Under the pieces are notes generated by a model. That model ran no database searches. It was not told the DNA's origin and saw nothing but the letters and a program-made list of their open reading frames with translations. This document shows, piece after piece, positions 55,301 to 63,765 of a stretch of 64,000 bases of DNA; position 1 is the stretch's first letter; each line of letters begins with the position of its first letter. The DNA comes from Molossus alvarezi. Its lineage: Eukaryota; Chordata; Mammalia; Chiroptera; Molossidae. The position numbers and the translations under genes were made by a program. The stretch lies in assembly GCA_037176705.1 (NCBI GenBank), contig CM073891.1:90478327-90542326 (forward strand), read 5' to 3'.

Positions 55301-57578
55301 CCAAATTATTCAGCTACAACAGATAAAATAACTGCTAACTATAAAATCTATCCCAATTTTTAAAAACAAGTATAATAAAATTTAATTCTCAACTGTGTTC
55401 TTTATGAAATTATTTTAAGTTTATAAACTTTTAATATGGTTACAGTTATATGCTAACTACACTTTCTTATTAAAAAAACACATAAGAATTGCTTTTATAT
55501 TTTATCTCATCTCTTTTCTGTTCTTACCTTCATAAATAGTGCATTTCATTTAGATTTTTTTCTAACCCATTCATAATTCAAGCATATTTAATGCTTACCT
55601 ATTACCTTATCCTAAGTAAGATTTAGTTATAACCACAAATACAAAAAAAACAAAAACCCAATAACCATACACACACAGATCAATTCAAAAATTTGAGAAC
55701 AAGACCTCTTTATAATCACAAGCACCCTGTACAGTGACCAACACAAAAAGTACTCAACTCTTGGGGAGTTGACACTAATACTGTAGTTTTAACGAAAAAC
55801 AACCAAAAGGAATTTTGACTTCAATCACAAATATTTCTTTTCAAAATAATTTTTCCAAATCTTATCTGACAATTATGAAATTCTTATTACTTAGGTAACC
55901 AAAATAGATATAAAAAATTAAACACCTTTTTTTGCCTAAAGTTTCACCTATCTTGCTCATAGCACTATAAATTAATGATGAAATTGCCAAAAGTAGAATG
56001 AAAAGATCTAGATAATTCAACAGTTGGATGTTCTGAATTTGATTATAGGACTTTTCAACAATTTGGCATATAGTTATTTCCCTGAAATAATTCTTGAGCA
56101 GAAATAATTTTCTTCTCTTTGCTTTCAACATACAAAGATACATAAAGCCAAGGTATACAAAAACTTTCTTTTGAGGCTTAGCCATGAATGGTAGAACAAT
56201 ACTATCTATGGTTTCAAACCTCAGTGGTATATGTACATAAACACAAGCACTCTGAAATAAACACTAAAATTCACAAAAGTAAATAACAAAAACAAAAATC
56301 TAAAGATAGGCCATAATATTCCCACATATTTAGAGTAATGTTTATAGGTTGAAAAGACACTTACATCAAAGCCAGTATTCGGATCCCAACCAACATGTCC
56401 AATGTGTCTAAAGTAGAGGATAGGGGAAAAAATGCACAAAAGGCATTAAAACCATGGCACGCATGAAATCCAATGCACCCACTGAATTGTTGGCCTTAAC
56501 TAATAGTTCTCATGGACATAACGATACTCAGGGGAAAACTACACTATTAGGCAAGAGACCAGGACACTAGCCCAAGCTCTGCTACTAATTGAGTCTTAAC
56601 ATTTTTGCACAATCTTTCTGAGCATTCAGTTCCTTAACTGTCAAACTACCAGATTAATACAAGCATTATATATATATAATGAAAGAAATTCTGTAATGAT
56701 CTAATAAAGTAATGCCTGCTCTAGACTGCTTGTATCTCCCATAAATTCATATGTTAAACCCAATGCCCAATGCGATGGTATTGAGAGGTGAGAATTTTAG
56801 GAGGTGATTATGTGTCATGAGGGTGGATCTCTCATGAATGGGATTAGTGCCCTTAAAAAAGAGGCCTGAGAGCTCTTTTGCCCTTTTCTAACAGGTGAGG
56901 ACACAGCAAGAAAACAGCTGTCTATGAATCAGGAAGTGGGACCTCACCAGACACCAAATTTTGCCGGTGCCTTGATTTTGAACTTCCCAGCCTCCAAAAC
57001 TGTAAGAAATAAATTTCTGTTGTTTATAAGCCACCCAGCCTATGGTATTCTGTTATAGCACCCCGAACAGACTAGGAAAATGCCTGTAGGCAACTGTCAA
57101 ATACCATTGTTTAATAGAGAAAAGTGAGAAATCACTTTTATGTCCAATAATTAAAGAAACAACTTCATGTAATTTTTCTTTTCTATTGAATGAAAAAGTA
57201 AAATAAACTAACTGTAAGGTTCACAGAAAAGTCCACTGAGCAATAACTTAAAAAAAAAGAACTCCAGCAAAATCTATAATTAAAAGTATGCAAGAGATAA
57301 ATGTAAGGGTTCTATCAAAAGAAAAGAAAATTTTCTAATAAATTAAAAATCAAGAGTCATAATGAATAAATAAAAAAGAAATATAAAAACAACAAAAGAA
57401 TTGTCTTACTGGAAATTGCTTGGTGTTCCAATATCTGCCTTGGTTAATCTCTTCTTTTTAGCTTTTCCTTTTTTCTTTTCTTTGGTATGAGAGATGTTGT
57501 TGACTTGTGGACCATAAAATCTATTAGTTGTGATTTCTGGATTTTTAATGTCAACGGTTGCCATGGGTAGATTAGGAC
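34283..57578 (-). CDS. WASL: WASL (N-WASP), last six coding exons; 5' part outside window
   Basis: Six minus-strand exons, 57578-57410, 56407-56365, 55313-55160, 50192-49672, 40344-40236 and 34344-34283, join in matching phases into 351 codons plus stop, corresponding to roughly the last 70% of N-WASP (about 505 aa in human). Order: basic segment ([12 protein letters not shown]), CRIB motif ([17 protein letters not shown]), GBD/autoinhibitory helix region, proline-rich region, two WH2 motifs, central and acidic tail ending DEWED. Family knowledge: N-WASP is autoinhibited, is opened by Cdc42-GTP and PIP2, and then drives Arp2/3 actin branching through its VCA tail. The WH1 domain exons must lie beyond 64,000. 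All splice sites are GT/AG and the frame is intact, so the gene looks functional. Confidence 0.95.
34604..34878 (-). mobile_element. Bat tRNA-derived SINE (longer variant)
   Basis: ttaatcatcacctgaggatctttttcc tail side, ccagggatcgaacctgcaacccagg and gctgagccaaaccagccagggc. Duplication aacctgtgtttt / acctgtgcattt. In the last WASL intron. Confidence 0.9.
34990..35815 (-). mobile_element. L2-type LINE remnant
   Basis: Antisense landmarks in order: catcaagtctgttcctcttctcc, cttagattcactcaaaaaccacttcctcagagaggcc, ataagctccaaaacagcaaggac, and the end tcttgttgaatgaatgaata. Confidence 0.6.
36072..36326 (+). mobile_element. Bat Ves-type SINE, young
   Basis: Near-consensus copy: gccctggccggtttggctcag ... 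tatcctcgggtgaggata. Duplication aaaaaagaactt / aaaaaacaactt. In the WASL last intron, 75 bp from the next copy. Confidence 0.95.
36401..36654 (+). mobile_element. Bat Ves-type SINE, very young
   Basis: Near-consensus full copy with a pure A tail and a perfect 14-bp duplication AAGATATCTTTCCT at 36387-36400 and 36655-36668. Confidence 0.97.
36669..37755 (-). other. WASL: WASL last-intron sequence
   Basis: AT-rich with no exon or clear repeat identified. Small open frames look like chance. Confidence 0.45.
37620..38965 (-). mobile_element. L2-type LINE remnant (interrupted by a SINE)
   Basis: Antisense-like landmarks: ccaggtcaccaatgacctactgctactaaagc, cattgccactcctctgttaagaacc, ttctggtggcttcccatcattcatggcc, and cctcaatgaatatttgtgg at the end. 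Old and diverged. Confidence 0.5.
37769..37956 (-). mobile_element. Bat SINE, diverged
   Basis: tttattttttttagagagagagg, ggggatggaacctgcaacctggg and accacaccagatagggt. Duplication tcaaaatttcctt / tcaaacatttcttc. Splits an L2-like remnant. Confidence 0.85.
39032..39273 (-). mobile_element. Bat Ves-type SINE
   Basis: tttatcctcacctgaggac ... gccaccc ... aaccggccagggc. Duplication aggatcttgttgtt (39018-39031) / aggatcttattgtt (39274-39287). Confidence 0.93.
39493..39717 (+). mobile_element. Bat Ves-type SINE, young
   Basis: Full copy with a short CT region; perfect 12-bp duplication AATAACTTCAGG at 39481-39492 and 39718-39729. Confidence 0.95.
39730..40235 (-). other. WASL: WASL last-intron sequence near the exon
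   Basis: No exon or repeat seen apart from a short (GA)n patch (39,778-39,788) and an (AAAC)n patch near 40,166. Confidence 0.45.
40236..40344 (-). CDS. WASL: WASL exon: central (C) region
   Basis: 109 nt. It encodes [12 protein letters not shown]...[22 protein letters not shown] and ends with one base of the next Asp codon; donor ggtaca. The amphipathic [19 protein letters not shown] segment is the central helix that contacts Arp2/3 or, when autoinhibited, the GBD. Confidence 0.95.
40345..40885 (-). other. WASL: WASL intron sequence
   Basis: Nothing identified other than the polypyrimidine tract and acceptor just above 40,344 (minus strand cttttccaag). Confidence 0.45.
40899..41097 (+). 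mobile_element. Bat SINE, ATCAATAAA-tail form
   Basis: ccctgctggtgtggctcactg, caccaagaggtcactggttcgattcc, and ctaaaatcaataaaaaaaa. Duplication agaagatgagtt / agatgatgagtt. Confidence 0.92.
41627..41905 (-). mobile_element. Bat Ves-type SINE, 5'-truncated head, long GA tract
   Basis: Tail aatccttacctggggacattttt, an expanded GAGGGAGG-type tract (41,687-41,772) and gaactgaacccgggtctcg. The tRNA-like head (A box) is missing: the copy stops at about 41,905 in unrelated sequence. Confidence 0.85.
44360..44579 (-). mobile_element. Bat Ves-type SINE at an L1 deletion junction
   Basis: Head intact (gagccaaacaggccagggcc) but the usual tail (tttatcctcacctgaggac) is missing; it begins at tgcatttatcttcagatag. 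L1 sequence on the left is early ORF2; on the right it is the RT motif region (ttttcaccactctcattcaacatagtgctgg). Confidence 0.88.
44816..45028 (-). mobile_element. Bat SINE, ATCAATAAA-tail form, inside L1
   Basis: ttctttattggttttagagagag, ggccgcctcctgcatggctcc and cactgaatcacactggctggg. Duplication tcagttgcatt / tctgctgcatt within L1 ORF2. Confidence 0.9.
46979..47015 (-). pseudogene. 5S rRNA 5'-end fragment (inverted)
   Basis: Minus-strand read begins near ctatatggtcataccaccc and corresponds to the 5' terminus of 5S rRNA. The internal promoter of 5S (nt ~50-97) is absent, so it cannot be an active gene. Confidence 0.75.
46979..47436 (+). mobile_element. 5S rRNA / L1 chimeric insertion
   Basis: 46,979-47,015 is the reverse complement of the first ~37 nt of vertebrate 5S rRNA (about 31 of 37 match; core gggcgcgctcagggtggtatg). 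It joins directly to the 3' end of an L1 (gtggataaaaaagctg ... aacatctgtaacaaaa, 47,016 onward, same subfamily as copy 1). A 13-bp duplication AAAAAGATAAAAG flanks the unit (about 46,965-46,977 and 47,438-47,450). The 5S part is inverted relative to the L1. Confidence 0.75.
47887..48085 (+). mobile_element. Bat SINE, diverged
   Basis: cccttgctaggtagctgttagttagagg, tacaccaagggtttgatctc, and CT-rich end with ctaaaaattagtaaataaaa. Duplication agaaaatactcc / agagaagatactcc. Confidence 0.85.
48100..49671 (-). other. WASL: WASL intron sequence
   Basis: A-run at 48,104-48,121, a GT/G-rich patch at 48,240-48,273, and a small (TA)n at 48,971-48,982. No exon or clear repeat otherwise. Confidence 0.45.
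49672..50192 (-). CDS. WASL: WASL exon: proline-rich region and two WH2 motifs
   Basis: 521 nt; acceptor tttgtatttcag, donor gtaagt. It opens [11 protein letters not shown], continues with many P5-P11 runs separated by SRAP, ARGRG and NRIY-type spacers (SH3 and profilin ligands in this family), and then has two WH2 (V) motifs, [16 protein letters not shown] and [15 protein letters not shown]. Two WH2 motifs distinguish N-WASP from haematopoietic WASP. The GC-rich proline codons also give long open frames on the opposite strand, which are shadows. Confidence 0.95.
50193..53467 (-). other. WASL: WASL intron sequence, AT-rich and repeat-poor
   Basis: Over 3 kb with no recognised SINE or LINE and no exon. 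(TA)-rich patch at 50,745-50,840. Open frames are short and without family resemblance. Confidence 0.5.
53468..53669 (+). mobile_element. Bat SINE, ATCAATAAA-tail form
   Basis: cccagccggtgtgactcagtg, taccgagaggttgctggttcgcttcc, gggcatgcaggaggtggcc and tcttaaataaaaac. Duplication ccagtgttt / ccactgttc. Confidence 0.92.
53679..55159 (-). other. WASL: WASL intron sequence with a small L2-like piece
   Basis: 54,265-54,420 (agactaaaagatttctgagaacagagacc ... tatttattaaatatataaatgaat) resembles an L2 3' end. The rest is unassigned AT-rich sequence. Confidence 0.45.
55160..55313 (-). CDS. WASL: WASL exon: GTPase-binding/autoinhibitory domain
   Basis: 154 nt. It encodes [51 protein letters not shown] and ends with the G of an Ala codon; donor ggtaac. 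In the family these helices fold onto the C-terminal VCA segment and hold the protein inactive until Cdc42 binds. Confidence 0.95.
55314..56364 (-). other. WASL: WASL intron sequence
   Basis: Between the GBD and CRIB exons; AT-rich, with no exon or clear repeat seen. Confidence 0.45.
56365..56407 (-). CDS. WASL: WASL exon: CRIB second half (43 nt)
   Basis: A small exon with acceptor ctactttag and donor gtaagtg. It completes the Gln codon and reads [14 protein letters not shown]. The H-x-x-H-V-G core is the Cdc42-contacting part of the CRIB motif, so the motif is split by an intron. Confidence 0.94.
56714..57078 (+). mobile_element. ERVL-MaLR LTR (MST/MLT-like), solo
   Basis: Landmarks in order: ccataaattcatatgttaaaccc, gcgatggtattgagaggtgag, atgagggtggatctctcatgaatgggattagtgcc, aggtgaggacacagcaag, cttcccagcctccaaaactgtaag (including the AATAAA signal), and ggtattctgttatagca. 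A solitary, old LTR with no internal retroviral sequence. aatgcctg occurs at both edges. Confidence 0.8.
57410..57578 (-). CDS. WASL: WASL exon: basic region and start of CRIB
   Basis: 169 nt; acceptor ...tttgtag before 57578 and donor gtaagac after 57410. It enters with 2 nt of a split codon, encodes [20 protein letters not shown]..., then the Lys-rich [15 protein letters not shown] (the PIP2-binding basic region in this family), then ADIGTPSNF, and leaves with CA of a Gln codon. The Lys-rich run precedes the CRIB motif, whose first half lies here. Confidence 0.94.
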
Positions 57579-57756
57579 CTACAAAAAAATGTCAAAATAA
57601 TATTCAAAGTATATAATTAAAGAAAACAATTATAATTTTAATAGCTTTTTCTGAAGGAAGACCACTTCATTATTATAAATTATTTAAAAACTTACAGGCC
57701 AATTCTTATAAATAATGAAAAAAGTACTACCTAAATTTTAGAAATCTATAATTCTT

Positions 57757-58006
57757 TTTTTTATCCTCACCCGAGGATAGTCTTGCATTTTATCTTCAGA
57801 TAGAGCAGGAGGGAGAGAGGGAGGAAGAGAGAAAGAGAAACATTGATGCGAGAGAGACATATCAACTGGCTGCCACCCACATAACCCCAACTGGGGCAGG
57901 GGACAAACTGCAACTGAGGTTGTGCCCTTAGCGGGAACCGAACTCTGGCCTCTCTGGTCCGCGGGCCGATGCTCTAACCGCTGAGCCAAACAGGCCAGGG
58001 CAAAAC
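57757..58006 (-). mobile_element. Bat Ves-type SINE
   Basis: ttatcctcacccgaggatag ... gctgagccaaacaggccagggc. Perfect duplication CTATAATTCTT at 57746-57756 and 58007-58017. Lies 170 bp upstream (in the WASL sense) of the basic/CRIB exon. Confidence 0.95.
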
Positions 58007-58017
58007 CTATAATTCTT

Positions 58018-58638
58018 AAACATATTAGTATACATAGATTATTTCAAAGCAAATTTGTATTTTTACAATACTAAGTCGCATGAAGAATTTCAACAAAAAT
58101 TTAAATCTAATTGGTCTGGTCCCTTAAACTTACATTGTAATAGCCTCACATCCAACATATTAGTCATTGATAAAGTGATATATATCACATAACAAGAATA
58201 GTAAAAGAGACATCTACTTTTAAATCTAACAAAGAAACCTTTGTTTCAATTTCAGTAGTTCATGAGGAAAAAAGTACTTGTGCAATCATTGCTATTTTTT
58301 TTCCAAAACTGCCATACTTAAGTCCAGTAATATTTTCCCCATCAGTATATATATATGTTGACTATCAGAAGTATAGAGCTCAAGAACTTAGGATGAAAAA
58401 TAATTCTCAAAACACTCATATTCTGCAACAATCAACAGTAAAATTGTCCGAGGAACCTTCAGATATTATTAACAGCATCTTTAGGAGTTGCACTAAATGT
58501 AGCACAAAACTTGTTTTATGATTCACAAAAATATTCTTGGTCTTAAAAGCATAACAGTCTGAATGAAATATATTCAACTTAAAAATTCCTTATAAAGTTG
58601 CCCGAAGGGTAATACATGTTCCTTAGAAGTCCCACTTT
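58018..58638 (-). other. WASL: WASL intron sequence
   Basis: AT-rich; nothing identified. Confidence 0.4.
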
Positions 58639-58652
58639 AATACATGATTCTC

Positions 58653-59414
58653 CTTTCTATTGGGGTGACACTAGTTCACAAAATTATAGAGGTTCCAGGT
58701 GCACAAAGTGACAACCCATCGTCTGTACACTGTATTGTGTGGTCACCACCCCAAGTCAAATCTCCTTCCATTACCATTTATCCCCCTATATCCTCCCCTC
58801 CACCTCCCCCAACCCTTCCGCCCCCACTTCCCCATCAACTACTACACTGTTGTCCGAGTCCATGAGTTCTTCCTTTTTTATCAGTATCTCCATCCTCGTC
58901 CCCCAACCCCAGCCCACAGCTATCAACCTGCACTCTATGAGTCTGTCTCTATTTTGCGTATTCATTTCTTTCATTAGATTCCACATGAGTGAAATCATGT
59001 GGTGCTTGTTTTTCTGCCTGGCTTAGCTCTCCAGGTCCATCCATGCTGTTGCAAAGGGTAAGATTTCCTTCTTTCTTACAGTCAAGTAGTATTTCATTGT
59101 GTAAATGTACCCCTGCTTTTTTTTTTTTTATCTTCACCCGAGGACATTTTTCCATTTTTGGTTCAGATAGAGTGGGAGGGAAAGAGAGAGAGAGAAGCAT
59201 TGATGTGAAAGGGACACATCGAGTGGCTGCCTCCCGCATGACCCAACCAGGGCCAGGGACAAACTGCAACCACAGTACATGCCCTTAGTGGGAACCGAAC
59301 CTGGGTCTCTCCAGACCGCAGGCTGACACCCCAACCGCTGAGTCAAACCAACCAGGGCTACCTCTGCTTTTTTACCCATTCATCTACTGATGGACACTTG
59401 GGCTGCTTTGAAAT
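58653..59414 (-). mobile_element. L1 3' end (older subfamily), carrying a SINE
   Basis: Antisense L1 3' UTR and last part of ORF2 (gagtctgtctctattttgcg, gattccacatgagtgaaatcatgtgg, ctccaggtccatccatgctgttgc, cattcatctactgatggacacttgg). Perfect 14-bp duplication AATACATGATTCTC at 58639-58652 and 59415-59428. Confidence 0.9.
59123..59358 (-). mobile_element. Bat Ves-type SINE nested in L1
   Basis: tttatcttcacccgaggacattttt ... gctgagtcaaaccaaccagggc. Duplication TACCCCTGCTTTTTT (59108-59122) / TACCTCTGCTTTTTT (59359-59373) within the L1. Confidence 0.95.
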
Positions 59415-59428
59415 AATACATGATTCTC

Positions 59429-60529
59429 TAATAAAACCTCCTAACAGACCAAATTCCTCTATGATGATTACATTAATAACTTTCAAAATGTTGTATAAAA
59501 TACAATCACCACTGTGCAGAAAAACAGTAAACACAAGCAGGCCTGACTGCTATCCTTTGAAAGACCTGCTTGCAAGGCTGGCCTTTTTCTGGTATCTGGG
59601 AACTTGGATTTCAAGAGGGTTCTCATTATTCTCTGGTAAGACTGGCTCATTATTTCTAAACTGTTTGTGGTAACAAAGTGGATTACATAAACAGTTGCTT
59701 TCCTTCAGGGAGTTTAGAATCTTGGTATGTACTAGCCACCAATAAACCCTGGGCTTTAAACAATAAACGGAGACTCTCATGAGCTTCTTTAGACATTTCA
59801 CGTGTTGTCACAATTCACTGCTGGAGAAATTAAATGTGTTCCTGTGACTTCAATTGGGAGAACACGTGTGGTTTTCCCCAGAGTTAACCTTATGTGTCTT
59901 TCCCACTGTTATTTTTTTTTATATATCTTTTCACTGTAATAAATATTTGGCATGAGTACCACTATATGTTAGGTCCTGTGAGTCCTTCTAGCAAATTGCC
60001 AACTGCGGAGAAGGTCTTGGGGACCTGAACACAATCATAGAATGGCAAATAAAAATCCCAAGAAACTATTGGTTAATGTATATTAAGTGATTACTAAATG
60101 CCAATTTGACTGTAATTCTTAAATTGTGCTGAAAATCTCAAAAGTATTCTATTAAATTTATCTGAAAAAAAGTGTGTCTACATGGGGAAATTGTAACCAT
60201 TTTTCTTTTTACTACTAAAGATGAAATACAGCTAAAATAAAACTATAAAAGCCATATGCCACCTTATCAAACAAGTAAACAATTTGGAAGGATATGTATG
60301 TTTAGTATCACCAAAACTCAGCTATTTTCCTTCACTGTTCAAAGTACACTTAAATATAAATATAACATGCAAATGTCTAAATGTTCTATTTATAATTTCA
60401 TAGGAAATTGTTCATACTGGCCAGGAATACAGAAATTCTTGGAAAAAATGTAAGCTAGTGAATAATATGGATAAGATCATTAAGAGCTCATTCACTGTCA
60501 AGAAATAATCTGAGAATAACTGGATCAGG
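59429..60529 (-). other. WASL: WASL intron sequence
   Basis: No exon or clear repeat. Search for the preceding WASL exon (end of the region before the basic segment) was negative. Confidence 0.45.
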
Positions 60530-60542
60530 AATTAAAGGTTTA

Positions 60543-61693
60543 GTGTCTGTTCAAGTGCACTGTCCATTTTTTAATTGAGTTGTTCGTTTTTTTTATTGTT
60601 GTTGTTGCTGAATTGTATGAGTTCTTTATATATTTTTAATGTTAACCCTTTACCAGAGGTATTGTTTTCAAATATCTTCTCCCATTTGGTTAGTTGCCTT
60701 TATGTTTTGTTGACCGTTCTTTTCCTGTGCAGCTTGTTAGTTTGATACAGTCCCATTCATTTATTTTTGCTTTTACTTCCCTTGCCTTGGAGGCACACTT
60801 CTCCCAAGAAGACATACAAAAGACCAAAAGATATATAAAAAAATATTTAACTTCACCATCTATTAGGGATATGCTAATCAAAACTACAATTAGATACCAC
60901 CTCATACCTGTTAGAATGGCTATCATTAAGACAAGTAATACACAATAATTCTTTCCAAATTATTTACTTGTTCAGTAAACAAGTGTTGGAGACATTGTGG
61001 AGAAAAAGGAACCCTCATCATTCACTGCTGGTGGGGATGTAAAGTGGTATAGCTACTATGGAAAACAGTACGGAAATTCCTCAGAAAGTTAAGACTAGAG
61101 TTACACCATATGACCCAGCAACCCCTCTTTTGGGTTTCTATCCGTAAAATTGGAAAACATTTCTTAGCAAGGATATATGTACCCCTATGTTCACTGCAGC
61201 ATTATCCATGGTGGCGAAGACAGGGAAACAACCAAAGTGTCCTTTGATAGATAATTGCATAAAGATGATGTGGCACATATACACAATGGAATACTACTCA
61301 GCCATAAGAAAAGGTGAAATACTGTCATTTGTGACAACATGGATAGATCCTGAGAATATCATATGAAGCGAAATAAATCAGACAGAAAAAGTCGAGAACC
61401 ATACGATTTCACTCATGTAGGACATAAAACTAAAAGCAACAAATGAACAAGAAAGACAAACAAAAGTCTCAGACACAGACAACAGTATGGTGGTTACCAG
61501 AGGGAAAGGAGTGTGTTGGTGAGGTAGAAAAAGGTAAATGGGATCATGTATTTGGTGACAAAAGGAGATTTGATTTTGAATGGTAAACATACAATGCAAT
61601 ATACAGATGATGTAACACAGAACTGTACAATTGAAACCTATATAATTTTATTAACCAATGTCACACTGATACATTTAATTTAAAAAAGAAAAA
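60543..61693 (+). mobile_element. L1 with 5' inversion (twin priming)
   Basis: 60,545-about 60,792 is ORF2 sequence in antisense (ccattttttaattgagttg ... agtttgatacagtcccattcatttatttttgc). From about 60,796 ORF2 runs in sense (cacttctcccaagaagacatac, gataccacctcatacctgttagaatgg) through the 3' UTR. Flanks aattaaaggttta (60530-60542) and aattaaaagttag (61694-61706) look like the duplication. Confidence 0.85.
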
Positions 61694-61707
61694 TAATTAA
61701 AAGTTAG

Positions 61708-62295
61708 TTAAGCAATACAGAAAGCTTATTAAACAGTAGACAACAGCTTAGATTTTCAAAGTTGTTCAGGTATCAGATTTCTGTGTTTGCTATCGTTTCA
61801 TAAAATGGAGACTTATTGATAATACCCAGAATTTGCATGTTAGAGGGTTGAACTGGGGTCTTACCCATACCTTCACAGACTTACCTAGTGATTGGATTTT
61901 ACTTCTCATTCTCCCCTTTCTGCTTTCCTTTTTCTTATAATTTACCTTTACCAATCAGTAACAGCAGAACTGTCCACAGTAAGATACTGCAAATTATTAT
62001 TTACTCTCTTAACTTGACATTCAATAGTATAAATAGAATAGGATTATTAAGATAGATTTAGGAGTAGCAGAGTTAGGCACTCTCTTTATGCATACCACCC
62101 TTCCTAAATAGTTGCTCATAAAGGAACTAAAGGGCAGGGCAAAACTAGGTTTACAGTTGTGAGTATGTGAAACACAGAATTTATTCCTGTATTATTATTT
62201 ATTACTGTATTATTTTCCATACGAACCGAAAGCCTACTTTTGCCACACCCTTAAAAAAGCAACCAGATTCACCATTAAAACAAAAATAACAAGTA
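61708..62295 (-). other. WASL: WASL intron sequence
   Basis: Nothing identified. Confidence 0.4.
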
Positions 62296-62351
62296 TACAG
62301 TTGACCCTTGAACAACAGAGGGGTTAGGGGTACTGACCCCACACAGTCGAA

Positions 62352-62578
62352 AATCTATGCTTAATTTTTTTTTTCTTTATTGATTTTTAGAGAGGAAGGG
62401 AGAGAAAGAGAGAGAGAGAGAGAAACACTGATGAGAGAGAACATTGACTGGCTGCCTCCTGCATGACCCCCACTGGGGATTTGGCCCACAACCTGGGCAT
62501 GTGCCTTGACCGGGAATCAAACCAGTGACCTCTTGGTGCATGGGTCAATGCTCAACCACTGAGTCACATGGGCTGGAC
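62352..62578 (-). mobile_element. Bat SINE, ATCAATAAA-tail form, nested in MITE
   Basis: tttctttattgatttttagagagg, ggctgcctcctgcatgaccc, gtgacctcttggtgcatggg and tgagtcacatgggctgg. Confidence 0.92.
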
Positions 62579-62745
62579 AATGCACATAACTTTTGACTTC
62601 CCCTACTAACAGTCTACTGTTGACTGAAAACCATACCAAGAATATAAACAGTCAATTAACATGTATTTTGTATGTTATGTATATTACATACTATAGTCTT
62701 ACAATAAAGTAAGCTAGAGAAAAGAAAATATTATTAAGAAAATCA

Positions 62746-62996
62746 GCCCTGGCCAGTTTGGCTCAGTGGTTAGTGTTGGCCTGCGGTCCAGAGAGACCTG
62801 GGTTCGGTTCCCGCTAAGGGCACATACCTGGGTTGTAGTTTGTCCCCGGCCCCGGTTGGGTCATGTGGGTGACAGCCACTCGATGTGTCCCTTTCATGTT
62901 GATGTTTCTCTCTCTCTCTCTTTTCCTCTCTCGTCCTCCCGCTCTATTTGAACAAAAAAAAAAATGGAAAAATGTCCTCAAATGAGGATAAAAAAA
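62746..62996 (+). mobile_element. Bat Ves-type SINE, nested in MITE
   Basis: gccctggccagtttggctcag, gttcggttcccgctaaggg, ccccggccccggttggg and tcctcaaatgaggataaa. Lacks two bases in the A-box region (ggttagtgttgg). Confidence 0.93.
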
Positions 62997-63111
62997 TAAT
63001 TTTGAAAAAAAGGAAAATACATTTACAGTACTACACATAATTACTAAAAAAAATCTTGATATATAAGTGGACCTAAGCAGTTCAAAGCATGTTGTTCAAG
63101 GATCAACTGTA

Positions 63112-63639
63112 ATTACTTTTTATAAAAAAGCAAATAAAAATATTTTTATGTTGCTTTAGCTGATATAAAATAATCTATTATACTATGGATTTTCTACATG
63201 GTAAGAATTGGGTAAAGTTCAATTTAACAGTTTCAATCATCCAAGCTATTAAATTCTTTTCTGGGAAATAATAAAGTAAAGGATTCTTTATAAGCCCAAT
63301 CATAACTCACTAGAGAAAATAGCTCAGCCACCTCTGAATAAAGTTCAAGGATGAAGAGGACAGAAACAAAATAAAAGTGGTATGTGGAATGAATAACACA
63401 GTTTGACTCATACTGTACTTATACTGTGTTTCCCTTCCTCCCCCATCCAAAAATCAGTTATAGATATATTGATACACATCTGCCACACAGTTATAAAGCC
63501 CTGGTATTAGCTATTTAATGTCATTACATGTAAATTACATTAATACTTGTTAAGACATTATTTACGTCTATTTAAGAAAATCCAGATTAAAGACATGTAT
63601 AGAAAATTACTATTAACTGAGAAATTAAGAGTTTTTCTA
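63112..63639 (-). other. WASL: WASL intron sequence
   Basis: AT-rich; nothing identified. Confidence 0.4.
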
Positions 63640-63765
63640 CATATTTCATTTTACATATGAAAACTAAGGGCAAGAAGCATCAGGTGACCTGTCTAAAGTC
63701 ACACAATTAGTGACACAGGCAAAGGTGAAATCTATCTTGAATCCTAGACCCCACCGTTCCATTAA
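63640..63765 (-). mobile_element. MIR SINE
   Basis: Antisense MIR core: ttttacatatgaaaactaagggc, ggtgacctgtctaaagtcacacaattagtgacac. Confidence 0.75.

Larger units (their letters stand above)
62298..63109. mobile_element. Tigger-type MITE with two nested SINEs
   Basis: Inverted ends CAGTTGACCCTTGAACAACA (62298-62317) and TGTTGTTCAAGGATCAACTG (63090-63109) match at 19 of 20 bases, with TA at 62296-62297 and 63110-63111. The interior (acatgtattttgtatgttatgta, cttacaataaagtaagctagag) is that of a common mammalian TcMar-Tigger derivative. Confidence 0.85.
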
